From positions 1,364,001 to 1,428,000 of the forward strand of contig CAXXKC010000003.1 in assembly GCA_963674835.2 (NCBI GenBank): a stretch of 64,000 bases of DNA. Reading direction: 5' to 3'. Below, piece after piece: positions 16,504 through 27,197 of this stretch. A program made the translations under genes and the position numbers. Source of the DNA: G963674835 sp963674835. GTDB taxonomy: Bacteria > Planctomycetota > Planctomycetia > Pirellulales > Thermoguttaceae. The stretch's first letter is position 1. Each line of letters starts with the position of its first letter. Below the pieces are notes generated by a model. The model ran no database searches. It was not told the origin of the DNA and worked only from the letters and a program-made list of their open reading frames with translations.

Positions 16504-17520
16504 TTAGGATTCCTTGGTTTGCTCAGCCTTGTCGAACGCGGCGTCGAAGGCGACCTTGCTGGCTTCGAAATCCTTGCTCTTGACGAAGGCACAGGCTTCG
16601 CGGGCGCCGTGGTCGCGGTCCATGCCGGCGTCTTCCCATTCGACGGAGAGGGGGCCCTGGTAGTTGATGTGATTCAGGGCACGGATGATCTCCTCGAAGT
16701 TGACGCCGCCGCGTCCGAGGGAGCGGAATTCCCAGCCGCGGCGAGGATCGCCGAAGTTGAGGTGACTGCCGAGGATGCCGGTGCGACCGTCGAGCGTCAC
16801 CTTGGCGTCCTTCATGTGGACGTGGTAGATGCGGTCGGGGAAGGCACGGATGAAGTCGACGGGATCGACGCCTTGCCAGATAAGGTGGCTGGGATCGAAG
16901 TTGAAGCCGAACTCCTCGCGATGGCCGAGGACTTCGAGAGCCCGCTGGGCAGAGTAGATATCAAAGGCGATCTCGGTGGGATGGACCTCGAGAGCGAACT
17001 TGACGCCACATTCGGCGAAGACGTCGAGGATGGGATTGAATCGCTCGGCGAGGAGGTTGAAGCCGTCGTCGATCATCTGGGGAGAGTTGGGCGGGAAGGA
17101 GTACCAGAGATTCCAGATGCTGGAGCCGGTGAAGCCGTTGACGATATCGATGCCGAGTTTGCGCGCGGCGCGGGCGGTGTTCTTGAGTTCGTCGGCGGCG
17201 CGTTGGTTGACACCGGCGGGGTCGCCGTCGCCCCAGACGTACGGCGGGAGGATGGCCTTGTGGCGCTCGTCGATGACGTCGAGGACGGCTTGGCCGACGA
17301 GGTGATTACTGATCGCGAAGACCTGCTGGCCGTTGCTGGCGAGGAGTTCGCGTTTCTTGTCGCAGTAGCTGTCGTCGGCGAGGGCCTTGTCGACCTCGAA
17401 GTGATCACCCCAGCAGGCCAATTCCATGCCGTCGAAGCCGAATTCGCGGCATTTGCGGGCCAGTTCTGCGACGGGAAGATCGGCCCACTGTCCGGTGCAC
17501 AAGGTTACAGGGCGTGCCAT
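16504..17520 (-). CDS. sugar phosphate isomerase/epimerase, TIM-barrel (xylose isomerase-like), paralogue A
   Basis: 338 aa from the ATG at 17520, which has a GGAGC site. The protein belongs to the AP-endonuclease-2/xylose-isomerase-like TIM-barrel family. Likely metal ligands are visible: FALEVHPTEIAFD (Glu), FGFNFDPSHLIWQG (Asp/His), YHVHMKD (His) and LSVEWEDAGMD (Glu). There is no signal peptide, so it acts in the cytoplasm on a sugar, keto-sugar or inositol derivative. Its upstream neighbour 17598-18611 is a close paralogue with the same start MARPVTL, and both are transcribed in the same direction with a 77-base gap. Substrate unknown. Confidence 0.85.
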   Translation of the reverse strand: MARPVTLCTGQWADLPVAELARKCREFGFDGMELACWGDHFEVDKALADDSYCDKKRELLASNGQQVFAISNHLVGQAVLDVIDERHKAILPPYVWGDGDPAGVNQRAADELKNTARAARKLGIDIVNGFTGSSIWNLWYSFPPNSPQMIDDGFNLLAERFNPILDVFAECGVKFALEVHPTEIAFDIYSAQRALEVLGHREEFGFNFDPSHLIWQGVDPVDFIRAFPDRIYHVHMKDAKVTLDGRTGILGSHLNFGDPRRGWEFRSLGRGGVNFEEIIRALNHINYQGPLSVEWEDAGMDRDHGAREACAFVKSKDFEASKVAFDAAFDKAEQTKES

Positions 17521-17597
17521 ACGTTGCTCCTTGATAGGGTTCAGGGTTTGAGATTCAGGATTCCGGGAGGGAGGACCGGCCGGCTCGGCGGGTCGCT

Positions 17598-18611
<1,014 letters not shown>

Positions 18612-18744
18612 GGTTTCCATTTCTTTGGGAACGGTCTTAAACGACGTTGGAAAATCGGTGCCATTTTGACAGATTTCAGGCCGTCTGCAAGTGTCGCCCA
18701 TTTCGGGCCGTGTTGGGCGCCGCGATCGGCCGGCAGGGGCTGTG

Positions 18745-18812
18745 CTAGTGCGTGTCGCACTTGACTGCAGCGCTGCCGGTGGCGTGTCTCTAAGGTTCCA
18801 AGCGAAATAACC
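18745..18812 (+). repeat. dispersed repeat D, copy 2
   Basis: CTAGTGCGTGTCGCACTTG followed by about 45 bases aligning with 2868-2940. It lies in the divergent gap between the isomerase pair and the STN-like gene. Confidence 0.65.
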
Positions 18813-18860
18813 GCTACAGTTACGCCGAACGCGCTCTATAATCGTGAGGGGAATCGTTGC

Positions 18861-19943
18861 ATGGACGGACTTCTTGCGCGGTATGGGAAGGGGAAGTGTG
18901 GAGCGGTCGTTGCCATGGCTCGTTTGCGGATCGTCGCGATTGCAGTGGTTGCGTTTGGATGGATGATCGGGGTACGCGCGGCTGAGGCCGCCCGAGTGGA
19001 GTTGGAAGTCTATACCGTGGGGCACCTGTCGTTGACCGCCCAACAGGAGTGGCTTCGCGAACTGGCCCGGGCGGGGGTTGAAGGACTGCGGATACGAGAG
19101 GGTCAGGCGGGGGATCAGCCGGGCATCGAGACGCGAGGCTCGGCGAGCAGTCCGACGTACGTCGTGACGGGGGCGCTGTCTGGGGGCGAGCTGGTGTTGC
19201 CGGGCGCTCGGTTTCGATTGGGCGAGACGGCCCGAGTGGCACGATGGCTGGAAGATGTGGCGCGGACGGGCCCATCGATGTTTGAGAAGAAGACGGCCTT
19301 TGGCCTGACGGCGGCGCAGTTTGCGCAGGTGCAGAAGGAGTTGGCGCAGCCGGTCGGGGCATTGACGAAGGGGCGGAGTGGGCGCGAGGTGGTGGAGAGT
19401 ATTGCGAGTCGTCTGGCGTCGCCCTTGCGGATCGACGGGAGCCAGCTTCGGGCGTTGGAAGGAGAGAAGGTGGAGACGGAGCTGGGCGGCCTTTCCTGCG
19501 GGAGCGTGCTGGCATATGTGCTTAGGCCCGTGGGGTTGGCGCTGGTTCCGGATTCGGCGGGCGGGAGCGGCGTGGCGTTTCGCGTGGTCGACTCGCAGCC
19601 GGGACTGAAGATCTGGCCGGTGGGCTGGGCGCCGGAGAAGCGGTTGCAACAGGTGTTGCCGACGATGTTCGAGTTCTTCAACGCGAATGTCGAGGGCGTG
19701 CCGCTCGGCCAAGTGCTGGAGGTAATCGGTCAGCGATTGAAGACGCCGGTGCTTCTGGATTACAACGCGCTGGCGCGATATGACATCCACCCAGAGAAAG
19801 TGACGGTCAGCGCACCGCCCGGCCGCACGAGCTACAACCTCCTGTTGCGGAAGGTCCTGGGGCCGGCACAACTGACGTACGAGGTGCGGGTGGACGAGGC
19901 AGGGAAGCCGTTTCTGTGGATCACGTCGGTGCGGCCGATGTGA
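18861..19943 (+). CDS. exported protein with STN-like C-terminal domain
   Basis: 360 aa. An N-terminal signal-like segment (LRIVAIAVVAFGWMIGVRAA) shows export; a later ATG at 18915 (MARLRIVAIA) would give a shorter signal peptide. The last about 80 residues (PLGQVLEVIGQRLKTPVLLD, then YNLLLRKVLGPAQLTYEV) resemble the secretin/TonB N-terminal short domain (STN), where two helices pack on small sheets and which often interacts inside the periplasm. The earlier part has a similar half-repeat (SGREVVESIASRLASPLRID). I do not recognise a named family for the whole protein. It stands alone and is convergent with the peptidase gene. Confidence 0.65.
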   Translation: MDGLLARYGKGKCGAVVAMARLRIVAIAVVAFGWMIGVRAAEAARVELEVYTVGHLSLTAQQEWLRELARAGVEGLRIREGQAGDQPGIETRGSASSPTYVVTGALSGGELVLPGARFRLGETARVARWLEDVARTGPSMFEKKTAFGLTAAQFAQVQKELAQPVGALTKGRSGREVVESIASRLASPLRIDGSQLRALEGEKVETELGGLSCGSVLAYVLRPVGLALVPDSAGGSGVAFRVVDSQPGLKIWPVGWAPEKRLQQVLPTMFEFFNANVEGVPLGQVLEVIGQRLKTPVLLDYNALARYDIHPEKVTVSAPPGRTSYNLLLRKVLGPAQLTYEVRVDEAGKPFLWITSVRPM

Positions 19944-20006
19944 GCGGCACGGCGACGATCGGGTCGTCGGTGCGTAGGATCGCGATCAGGCGGAGACGTT
20001 CGACGG

Positions 20007-21806
20007 TCAGAGCAGGTCGTCCAGTTCTTGGACGAGGGCGGCGAATTGGTCGAGCGCCGTATCGACGGCGGCAGGCTGCTGCATGTCGACGCCCGCGCCG
20101 CGGAGCAGGTCCAGGGGATCCTGCAGACAGCCGCCGCTGAGGAAGCCGAGATAGTCGGCGAGTTCTTTCGGTCCGCCGCTGAGGACGCGGTCGACGAGGG
20201 CGATGGCCGCGGACATGCCAGTGGCGTACTTGTAAACGTAGAACGCCCGATAAAAGTGCGGAATGCGGAAGCATTCGAGGGGGAGTTCTTCGTCCAGCTT
20301 GAAGTCGGGGCCGAAGTAGAGCTTGAGCAGATCGAGATAGACGTCTTTGAGTCGCTGGAGGGTGAGCGGCTCGTTGGCCTCGGCGAGTTCGTGGGTGATC
20401 TTCTCGAATTCGGCGAACATGGTCTGGCGGAGGATGGTGCCGCGCATGGCGTCGATCTGGCGATTGACGAGGTAGGCGCGGTGGAGATCGTCCTCGGCGC
20501 GGTCCATGAGGTAGCGGCTGAGCAGTTGCTCGTTGAAGGTGCTGGCGACCTCGGCGACGAAGATCACGTAGTTGTAGTACTGGTAGGGTTGGTGCTTGGC
20601 GGAGTAGTAGCTGTGCATGGAATGGCCCGCCTCGTGGGCCAAGGTGAAGACGTGATCGAGGACGTCGGGCTGGTAGTTCATGAGGATGTAGGGAAGCCCA
20701 TCGTAGGAGCCGGCGCTGAAGGCACCGCTCTGCTTGCCGCGGTTCTCGTAGCGATCGCACCAGCGGCCTTGGAGACCGTCGCGGAGGACGGCGCAGTACT
20801 CGCTGCCCAGGGGTTCGAGGGCGCAGAGGACGAGATCGACGGCCTGGTCCCAGGTGCGGCGAATCTGGAACTGGCTGAGGATCGGCACGTAGGTATCGTA
20901 ATGGTGCAGATCGCGGAGGCGCATTTTGCGACGGCGGACGTCGTAGTAACGATAGAGAGCCGGTAGATGGCGGTGGACGGAGGCGATGAGGTTGTCGTAG
21001 ACGACCGTGGGAACCTGATCGGGAAAGAGGGCCGCTTGGAGCGAGCTGGGGAAGTTCCGGGCCTTGGCGTAGTAGACATCTCGGTGAATGGAGGCGCCGA
21101 GCGTGGCGGCCAGCGTATTGGCGTGCGCTTCGTACTGCCGGTAGTACTGGTGAAAGGCGGTCTTGCGGACGGAACGCTGGGGTGAGTGCAAAAGGGCACC
21201 GAAGCTGGAATGGCTGAGCTCGACGAGCTGGCCCTTGTCGTTCTTGACGGATCCGAAACGGAGATCGGCATCGTTGAGCTGGCGGAAGATCTTGCCAGAA
21301 GCCTCGGCCATTTCGGTCTGCATGGCAAGGAGCTTCTCTTCCTGCGGTGTGAGCGTGTGGGGGCGATAGCGGAGAAGCCGCTCGATGGTGAGGCGGTAGG
21401 GAGCCAGCCGCTTGTCGGCGAGGAACCGGTCCATTTGCCGCGTAGGAACGGCGAGGATTTCGGGGCGGATGAAGCTGGCGGCCTGGCCGGCGCGGCTGGC
21501 AGCGCCGATGTAGCGCGCCTGCATGGCCTGGTAGGTGCTGTTGGCGGTGTCTTCGGCCGTCTTGAGGAAGGCGTAGGTGCCGAGGCGTTCGGCCTGCCGA
21601 TCGAAGCGGAGATCGAACTTCAGGCAGGCGGCCAGGGTGGCGACGTCGGCCAACTGGCCACGGAACTTCTCGTAGGCGGGGATCTGCTTTTCCCACTTTC
21701 GGAACGCTTCCTCCCAGGCGCTGTCGTCGGGAAAGAGGCTGCCGAGGTCCCAGCAGTCGGCGGGTTTCATCTTGTTACGCGGCGGCAACTGTTGGGCGCG
21801 TTTCAC
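20007..21806 (-). CDS. pepF: oligoendopeptidase F-like M3 metallopeptidase
   Basis: 599 aa from a GTG at 21806, which follows a GGGGAGGAG site with 7-base spacing. The zinc motif HEAGHSMHSYYS starts at about residue 391, and the third ligand is probably Glu about 419 in FVAEVASTFNE; both are signatures of the M3 thimet/oligoendopeptidase F family. The N-terminal 190 residues are the helical cap domain. No signal peptide is present, so it should cut short peptides in the cytoplasm. Length matches PepF (about 600 aa). An ATG 36 bases downstream (MKPADCWDLG) is a weaker start choice. Confidence 0.9.
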   Translation of the reverse strand: MKRAQQLPPRNKMKPADCWDLGSLFPDDSAWEEAFRKWEKQIPAYEKFRGQLADVATLAACLKFDLRFDRQAERLGTYAFLKTAEDTANSTYQAMQARYIGAASRAGQAASFIRPEILAVPTRQMDRFLADKRLAPYRLTIERLLRYRPHTLTPQEEKLLAMQTEMAEASGKIFRQLNDADLRFGSVKNDKGQLVELSHSSFGALLHSPQRSVRKTAFHQYYRQYEAHANTLAATLGASIHRDVYYAKARNFPSSLQAALFPDQVPTVVYDNLIASVHRHLPALYRYYDVRRRKMRLRDLHHYDTYVPILSQFQIRRTWDQAVDLVLCALEPLGSEYCAVLRDGLQGRWCDRYENRGKQSGAFSAGSYDGLPYILMNYQPDVLDHVFTLAHEAGHSMHSYYSAKHQPYQYYNYVIFVAEVASTFNEQLLSRYLMDRAEDDLHRAYLVNRQIDAMRGTILRQTMFAEFEKITHELAEANEPLTLQRLKDVYLDLLKLYFGPDFKLDEELPLECFRIPHFYRAFYVYKYATGMSAAIALVDRVLSGGPKELADYLGFLSGGCLQDPLDLLRGAGVDMQQPAAVDTALDQFAALVQELDDLL

Positions 21807-22302
21807 GAGTGGGCTCCTCCCCAAGTGGGTTGGTTATGACGTGATGGGGGTAGAATTGGGAATAGGATGTGCTGGCAGTGTGGAAGTATTGGGTTTGGGT
21901 GAGGGAGGCACGGCCGGGGGCGGCTGTGCTACATGCCGGGGTGTGGGGCTACACGGGTGGTGGCTGGGTTTCATGCCGGGGCGCGGGGCTGTATGGGTGG
22001 CGACTGCTTCGTGACAGGGATAACGCGGGGCCGGGCGGCCGAACTGGCGCGTTTGGGCCATTATTGCGTTTGGAGGGGCTGCTTCAAGGCCGGCGTGAGA
22101 TGGGGCAGTACGGCGGCGCCTGGCTGTTTTGGAGGCACTTAGGCCGACAGGGGGGTGCAAGAGGGACAGCGAAGCGGGTAAGTTAGCAGTTTGGTCAAAT
22201 TGAATGTGAGGGCAAGAGGGAAGAGTATGAAATCGGCGTAAGGGCTGCTCGATGACAATACCAACAGGGTATTCGCAGGGGCTCTTAAGGCGAAGTTCTC
22301 CT
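21807..22302. other. divergent intergenic region with one dispersed repeat
   Basis: The repeat at 21909-21933 is followed by GC-rich near-copies of ATGCCGGGG and GGGGCT around 21934-22000. Just before the next gene, AATACC and GGTATT (22257-22273) form a 6-bp stem in the leader. Nothing else is identified. Confidence 0.4.
21909..21933 (+). repeat. CACAGCC...GGCTGTG element, copy 2
   Basis: CACGGCCGGGGGCGGCTGTG then CTACA, 103 bases upstream of the peptidase start. Confidence 0.75.
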
Positions 22303-23061
22303 ATGTGCATATTGGCGATTCAATATCGGGCTGCGCGGGATGCTCCCATCCTGGTCGCGCAGAACCGTGAAGAAGCTTTCGACCGGCCGACACAGGGACC
22401 GCGGATTCAGTCGGGACGACCGCGAGTCGTGTGCGGCGTGGACCGCAAGTGCGGCGGGACGTGGCTGGGAGTGAATCAGCACGGTTTGCTGGTGGCGGCG
22501 GGCAATCGGCCGAAATTGGCGCTGCCGGCGGAGCCGCGATCGCGGGGCGTGTTGTGCCGTGAGCTGCTGAACTTCACCAGTGCGAAGGAGGCCGTGGAGC
22601 AGGCGTCTCGGGAGCTGGCGACGGGGAATTACGCCGGTGTGAACTATGTGTGCGCGGACGCGAAGAAGGGGTTTGTTGTCTACGGCGGCAATACGATCGA
22701 CATCATCGAGTTGAGCCGGGGGCTGCACGTACTGACCAACGGTGACCTGGATGATCCGACCGACGAGCGCCAGGACCTGGTGCGGCGGCAACTGACGCTG
22801 CAGAAGCTCGACTCGGCGGTGGCGTTTCTGGCCGTGGCCAGCCGGACGTTTTCGCGCCGGCCGGAAATGGGCGGGCGTCGCGGCACCGTGGTGACAGGGG
22901 GCGAATACGGCACGGTAAGCTCGACGTTGATCTCGCTGCCGAAGAAGCTTCAGCATTCGGTGTATCAGTACGCCCCAGGGCCGCCTTCGGAGACCGACTA
23001 CGACGACGTTTCGGCGTTGTTACGGCAGGTGTTGTCGACGGACAAGGCCGAGAAGAAGTAG
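22303..23061 (+). CDS. NRDE family protein (TANGO2 homologue)
   Basis: 252 aa starting MCILAIQYR. TANGO2/NRDE proteins typically begin Met-Cys, and the family signature appears as VAQNREEAFDRP, then GGTWLGVNQHGLLVAAGNR, a strong match in order and spacing. Cys2 could serve as an N-terminal nucleophile, as in related Ntn-type folds, but the reaction is not established. Cytoplasmic, no signal. The C-terminal segment EYGTVSSTLISLP is the expected closing strand. I chose the ATG at 22303 over the upstream start because it restores the Met-Cys N-terminus. The genes that follow in the same direction are inositol phosphate synthase and a helicase. Confidence 0.85.
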   Translation: MCILAIQYRAARDAPILVAQNREEAFDRPTQGPRIQSGRPRVVCGVDRKCGGTWLGVNQHGLLVAAGNRPKLALPAEPRSRGVLCRELLNFTSAKEAVEQASRELATGNYAGVNYVCADAKKGFVVYGGNTIDIIELSRGLHVLTNGDLDDPTDERQDLVRRQLTLQKLDSAVAFLAVASRTFSRRPEMGGRRGTVVTGGEYGTVSSTLISLPKKLQHSVYQYAPGPPSETDYDDVSALLRQVLSTDKAEKK

Positions 23062-23292
23062 AACCGCCGGCGATCTTGTGCCGGGGCGGGCGTTGTCGTT
23101 GCCAGGTGCCCTGGCGGTTGGCAGCAGGTGGCCGTTGCCCTTCGGCGTTTGAGATGCGATTCGAGCAGGATTGGAGTCGGCGTCGGGCGCATCGAACCGC
23201 GTGTAGTGTCGGCCGGCGGCTTGGCGATGATTTCGGAGTGAGAGGTCGGGACGTTTCGAGGGCTGGCCAATTGCAGCGCGAGTAGTTTCCAG

Positions 23293-24498
23293 ATGGGAAA
23301 AGCAAAGCTGGGAGTTTGGCTCATTGGGGCCAAGGGGGGCGTGGCCTCGACGGCGTTGGTCGGATTGTGCGGACTGAAGAAGGGGTTGGTGGGGACAACC
23401 GGGCTGGTCTCGGAACTGCCACAGTTCCGGGAGCTTGCATGGGCCGATTGGGCGGATTTCGCCGTCGGCGGGCATGAGATCCGCGACGTGCGGCTGGTCG
23501 ACGAGGCTCAGAAGCTGGCAAGGGAGAGCCGGGCATTCGAGGCCGAATTGGTCGCGCAGTGCCAGGATGAGTTCGAGGCGATCGAGCAGGAGATCCGACC
23601 GGGAACCGTCTGCAATGTGGGACCGACGATTGCGGCGCTGGCTTCGGAGCAGATTGCCAGCGAGGAGACGCCGCGGGAAGCCATCGCCAGGGTGCAGGGT
23701 GATTTGCGGCGTTTCGCCGAATCGCGTGGATTGGAACACGTGGTGGTGGTGAACGTGGCGTCGACCGAGCCGGCGACCGATGCTGGGGCGTTGCCGTCGA
23801 GTTGGGCGGAGCTGGAACGGTTGCTGGAAGACACCCAGGGGTGCCCTTTGCCGGCCAGTTCGCTCTACGCCATTGCGGCCTTGGACCTGGGTTGTTCGTA
23901 CATCAACTTCACGCCGTCGCTGGGGTCGGCGCCGGCGGCGATCGATGAGTTGGCGAGGCTGCGGGGCACACGGCACATGGGGTGCGACGGGAAGACGGGC
24001 GAGACGCTGATGAAGAGCGTGCTGGCGCCGATGTTTCAGCAGCGCAACCTGCAGGTGATGAGTTGGGTTGGGCACAACATCTTCGGGAACATGGACGGGC
24101 GGGTGTTGGACGACCCGTCCAATAAGAAGACGAAGGTGGCCAGCAAGGACCATCTGATCGGTGAGATTTTGGGATATCGGCCGCAGACGCACGTATCGAT
24201 CGAGTTCATCGAGAGCATGGGGGATTGGAAGACGGCGTGGGACCACATTCATTTCAAGGGGTTTCTGGGGGCGCCGATGACGCTGCAGTTCATCTGGCAG
24301 GGCTGCGATTCGCTGCTGGCCGGCCCGCTGGTGCTGGACTTGGTTCGGTTCACGGAGCTTGCCCGGCGGCAGGGCGAAGTGGGGCAGCTTCGGTTCCTGT
24401 CGAGTTTCTTCAAGAGCCCGTACGGGGCGAGCGAGCATTGGTTTTCGCGTCAGTACGAGGCGTTGGAAGGCTGGGCGGCTCAAGCCCCCCGCCGTTGA
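23293..24498 (+). CDS. ino1: inositol-3-phosphate synthase (myo-inositol-1-phosphate synthase)
   Basis: 401 aa. The N-terminus has a glycine-rich NAD-binding loop (VWLIGAKGGVASTALVGLCG), and the middle has the conserved catalytic core: YINFTPSLGSAP, GCDGKTGETLMKSVLAP, SWVGHNIFGNMDG, with Lys residues in NKKTKVASKD. It converts glucose 6-phosphate to inositol 3-phosphate using NAD in an internal redox cycle, the first step to inositol lipids or other inositol compounds. It is cytoplasmic. The length is typical of the short bacterial and archaeal forms. A promoter for the next gene overlaps its stop codon. Confidence 0.9.
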   Translation: MGKAKLGVWLIGAKGGVASTALVGLCGLKKGLVGTTGLVSELPQFRELAWADWADFAVGGHEIRDVRLVDEAQKLARESRAFEAELVAQCQDEFEAIEQEIRPGTVCNVGPTIAALASEQIASEETPREAIARVQGDLRRFAESRGLEHVVVVNVASTEPATDAGALPSSWAELERLLEDTQGCPLPASSLYAIAALDLGCSYINFTPSLGSAPAAIDELARLRGTRHMGCDGKTGETLMKSVLAPMFQQRNLQVMSWVGHNIFGNMDGRVLDDPSNKKTKVASKDHLIGEILGYRPQTHVSIEFIESMGDWKTAWDHIHFKGFLGAPMTLQFIWQGCDSLLAGPLVLDLVRFTELARRQGEVGQLRFLSSFFKSPYGASEHWFSRQYEALEGWAAQAPRR

Positions 24499-24523
24499 CC
24501 GATCGGCAGCACGTTGTTACATT
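24495..24523 (+). promoter_or_regulatory. promoter for the DEAD-box helicase gene
   Basis: TTGACC (24495-24500), 17-base spacer, TACATT (24518-24523). It overlaps the stop codon of the inositol phosphate synthase gene and would start transcription about 20 bases before the helicase start. Confidence 0.5.
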
Positions 24524-24548
24524 CAAGCGCTGCTGAAAAGGAGCGGTC

Positions 24549-25928
24549 TTGGGAAAGCGACCTGGTAAAACAACTTCTGAGTCCCCTACGACGCCCGCAC
24601 GAGGCCAAGGCGCGGAAGGCCGGAGTCGTCGGCGGAGACCTCGCAAGCGCAGCGAGGAGCGACCGGAGAGCGTCAAGGAACAGCAGCCTTCGGCCGAGGA
24701 GGCGGGGTTTGGAGGGCTGGACTTGTCGCCGACCATGCTGGCCGCGCTTCGTCAGGCCGGATATCTGGAGCCCACGCCAGTGCAGATGGGTGTTGTGCCG
24801 CGTGCGATGGCCGGAGTGGACGTTATGGGCCAGGCGCAGACGGGGACGGGCAAGACGGCGGCATTTGCGATTCCTATCCTGGAGCGGTTGGAGAGCGAGG
24901 GCAAGGGGGCCGGTCCCCAGGCACTGGTGCTGGTGCCTACCCGGGAGCTTGCCGTGCAGGTTCGCGACGAGTTCGTGAAGCTGGCGGAAGGGCGGCGAGT
25001 ACACATCGTGGCCGTGTATGGCGGGAAGCCGATTCGGAAGCAGACGGAGCAGCTTCGGCGGGGAGCGGACGTGATTGTGGGGACGCCGGGACGGGTGATG
25101 GACCACATGCATCGCCACACGCTGGTGTTGGCAAATCTGCGCGTGGCGGTGTTGGATGAGGCGGACCGGATGTTGGACATTGGGTTCCGGCCGGACATCG
25201 AGAAGATCTTGCGGGAGTGCCCGAAATCGCGACAAACGTTGCTGCTGAGCGCGACGCTGCCTCCGCCGGTGGTGCGGTTGGCGCAGCGGTACATGCGTGA
25301 GCCAGAGTCGCTGGATTTTTCGCCGACGGATATCGCGGTCGAGACGATCGAGCAGTTCTACTTCACGGTGGATGCGGAGAAGAAATTCGACCTATTGGTG
25401 CGATTGATTTCGAGGGAACAGCCAAAACAGGCGTTGATCTTCTGCCGGACGCGGCGCGGTACGGAGAGGGTGGGCCAGCGGCTGGCCAAGAAGTTCGAGT
25501 CGGTGGCGGCGATCCACGGCGATCTGCCGCAAACGACGCGCGACCGGGTGATGGGGCAGTTTCGGCAGGGCAAGATTCGCCATTTGGTGGCGACGGACGT
25601 GGTGGGACGCGGGATCGACGTGTCGGGGATTTCGCACATCATCAACTACGACATCCCCGAGTTCTGCGACGACTACATTCATCGCGTGGGGCGGACGGGC
25701 CGGATGGGCCGGGAAGGCGTGGCGTATACGTTCGTCGCGCCGGCGGAGGGACCGGAGCTGACGCGGATCGAGATGCGAATCAACCGGCTGTTGAAGCGCG
25801 ACGAGATGGCGGAGTTCGAGGCGTTTGTTCCCACGGCCCAACCGGGGGCGACCGCAGCAGCCCCTGTACCGCCGGCAGCGAAACCGGTATTCGGCCGGCC
25901 TCAGCGCCGCGTACGGCGAGCGCTGTGA
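24549..25928 (+). CDS. DEAD-box ATP-dependent RNA helicase
   Basis: 459 aa from a TTG start with an AAAAGGAG site 7 bases upstream. After a basic, low-complexity tail of about 55 residues (Arg/Lys/Pro) come all the motifs of a DEAD-box helicase: Q motif (GYLEPTPVQ), AQTGTGKT, PTREL, TPGRVMD, VLDEADRML, LLSATLP, IFCRTRRGTERV, ATDVVGRGID and HRVGRTGRMGREG. It unwinds short RNA duplexes with ATP, in ribosome assembly or RNA decay. The motif set fits the RhlE/CshA group. The C-terminal tail is rich in Pro/Ala and ends with basic residues, likely for RNA contact. Confidence 0.93.
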   Translation: MGKRPGKTTSESPTTPARGQGAEGRSRRRRPRKRSEERPESVKEQQPSAEEAGFGGLDLSPTMLAALRQAGYLEPTPVQMGVVPRAMAGVDVMGQAQTGTGKTAAFAIPILERLESEGKGAGPQALVLVPTRELAVQVRDEFVKLAEGRRVHIVAVYGGKPIRKQTEQLRRGADVIVGTPGRVMDHMHRHTLVLANLRVAVLDEADRMLDIGFRPDIEKILRECPKSRQTLLLSATLPPPVVRLAQRYMREPESLDFSPTDIAVETIEQFYFTVDAEKKFDLLVRLISREQPKQALIFCRTRRGTERVGQRLAKKFESVAAIHGDLPQTTRDRVMGQFRQGKIRHLVATDVVGRGIDVSGISHIINYDIPEFCDDYIHRVGRTGRMGREGVAYTFVAPAEGPELTRIEMRINRLLKRDEMAEFEAFVPTAQPGATAAAPVPPAAKPVFGRPQRRVRRAL

Positions 25929-26099
25929 GCAGAGCCTGTGCGTCTGGCGTTTGCTGGTGGAGGTGGTCGGGATCTTTCTGACAGCGGCTTCTCCGCTGGG
26001 CCCCCCTACCCTCCGGCCGCATGGGACGCACTGGTGGCGTGGTTGCCTGCCCTAGCGGTTTCTGACCACAATGGGATACCAACAATGGAGGACCATTCT

Positions 26100-27197
26100 A
26101 TGCCTAATTCGAAAGACAATAGCCCCGTATCGACGCGGCGCGACTTCGTGCGAGGTTCGCTGGCCGTGGCAGCCGGCGCGGCGTTGGCCGGGAGTGCGAC
26201 GGAGGGCTTCACCGAGAGCGCAACGAAGGACACCGCAGCGGCGGAGACGGTTCGTCGCAAGCCGGTGAAGCACGTTCTGCTGTTCGTGCATCCGCCGTCC
26301 ACGTTGTGCATGAACCGGTTGCTGAAGCCGTATCCCGTGGCTGAGGAGAACTGGAGGGCGGCTCTGGCCGAGAAGGGCTCGGACGAAGGGAACATCGCCT
26401 GCATTCTGCGGAGCCACGATCCGGACAAGCCGCTGGAAGAGGCTGCCTTGAAGCATTTTGGGGAGCGGTGCATCATCAACCCCATGGACAACTCGGACGC
26501 AACGCGCGCGCTACTTACGCGAGATCTGGATCGGACGTTCGGCGGCCGCGGAAATCACGGCGAGTGGAATCCTTACGAGATATGGACTTCCAACAACGCG
26601 CGGCGTTGGACGGAGGGATTGAAGAAGTGGCTGAGCGAAAAGGGCTACGCGTGTGACCCGGGCAGCCTGACGATGGAGACGTTTGGCAACTGGTCGGGCT
26701 GCCACCACAAGTACTCGAATTTCATGGGTGTTTATCTGGGCTTGAAGGCGCCGGCGCTCATTCACGCCGAGACGAAGTACTGCAGCCTGAAGAGCATGCC
26801 GATGCGGGCCGAGGAGTTCGTGGAGTTGGTTCCGATGGACCGGCACGTTTGGCTGGCCATCTTCCGTCGCGAGGACGGGGTGCCGATGGCGCAGTACTGG
26901 GACGGTCTGCGGCCGGTGTGGGCGCCGCCGCACACGGCGAGCGTGACGATCGAGCCGGGGAAGGTGGATGTGTACAACTTCTCACCCAATTCGCTGATTC
27001 CGGTCAACGGTGTCGCCAAGAAGCACAAGGATGGGGTGATCGCCGACGTCGGCGACGGGACGCATCCGGCGTTCACGACGATCGTGGGTCGCACCAATGG
27101 GGAGAAGGAGTTTGCGGAGCTGCGGGCGGCGCTGGTTAGCGCCGTGATAGCGCCACGCGATGATCGTCGTAATGTGTCGGTTGCGGTGGAGACGTAG
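26100..27197 (+). CDS. Tat-exported protein of unknown function, 365 aa
   Basis: The ATG at 26100 has a GGAGG site and starts a twin-arginine signal (STRRDFVRGSLAVAAGAALA). The mature part opens with a conserved-looking strand (KHVLLFVHPPSTLCMNRLL) and later has TMETFGNWSGCHHKYSNFMG and a His/Asp-rich core, so it might bind a cofactor or metal before export. I do not recognise the family. The segment PVWAPPHTASVTIEPGKVDV is probably a beta-rich C-terminal part. It precedes, in the same direction, the block of exported glycan enzymes and could belong to that locus, but 218 bases separate it from the next gene. Confidence 0.65.
   Translation: MPNSKDNSPVSTRRDFVRGSLAVAAGAALAGSATEGFTESATKDTAAAETVRRKPVKHVLLFVHPPSTLCMNRLLKPYPVAEENWRAALAEKGSDEGNIACILRSHDPDKPLEEAALKHFGERCIINPMDNSDATRALLTRDLDRTFGGRGNHGEWNPYEIWTSNNARRWTEGLKKWLSEKGYACDPGSLTMETFGNWSGCHHKYSNFMGVYLGLKAPALIHAETKYCSLKSMPMRAEEFVELVPMDRHVWLAIFRREDGVPMAQYWDGLRPVWAPPHTASVTIEPGKVDVYNFSPNSLIPVNGVAKKHKDGVIADVGDGTHPAFTTIVGRTNGEKEFAELRAALVSAVIAPRDDRRNVSVAVET

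Noticed and set aside
19921..21696. 591-codon minus-strand frame inside the oligoendopeptidase gene
   Set aside because: It overlaps the M3 peptidase gene in another frame and is rich in Arg and Pro, typical of a shadow.
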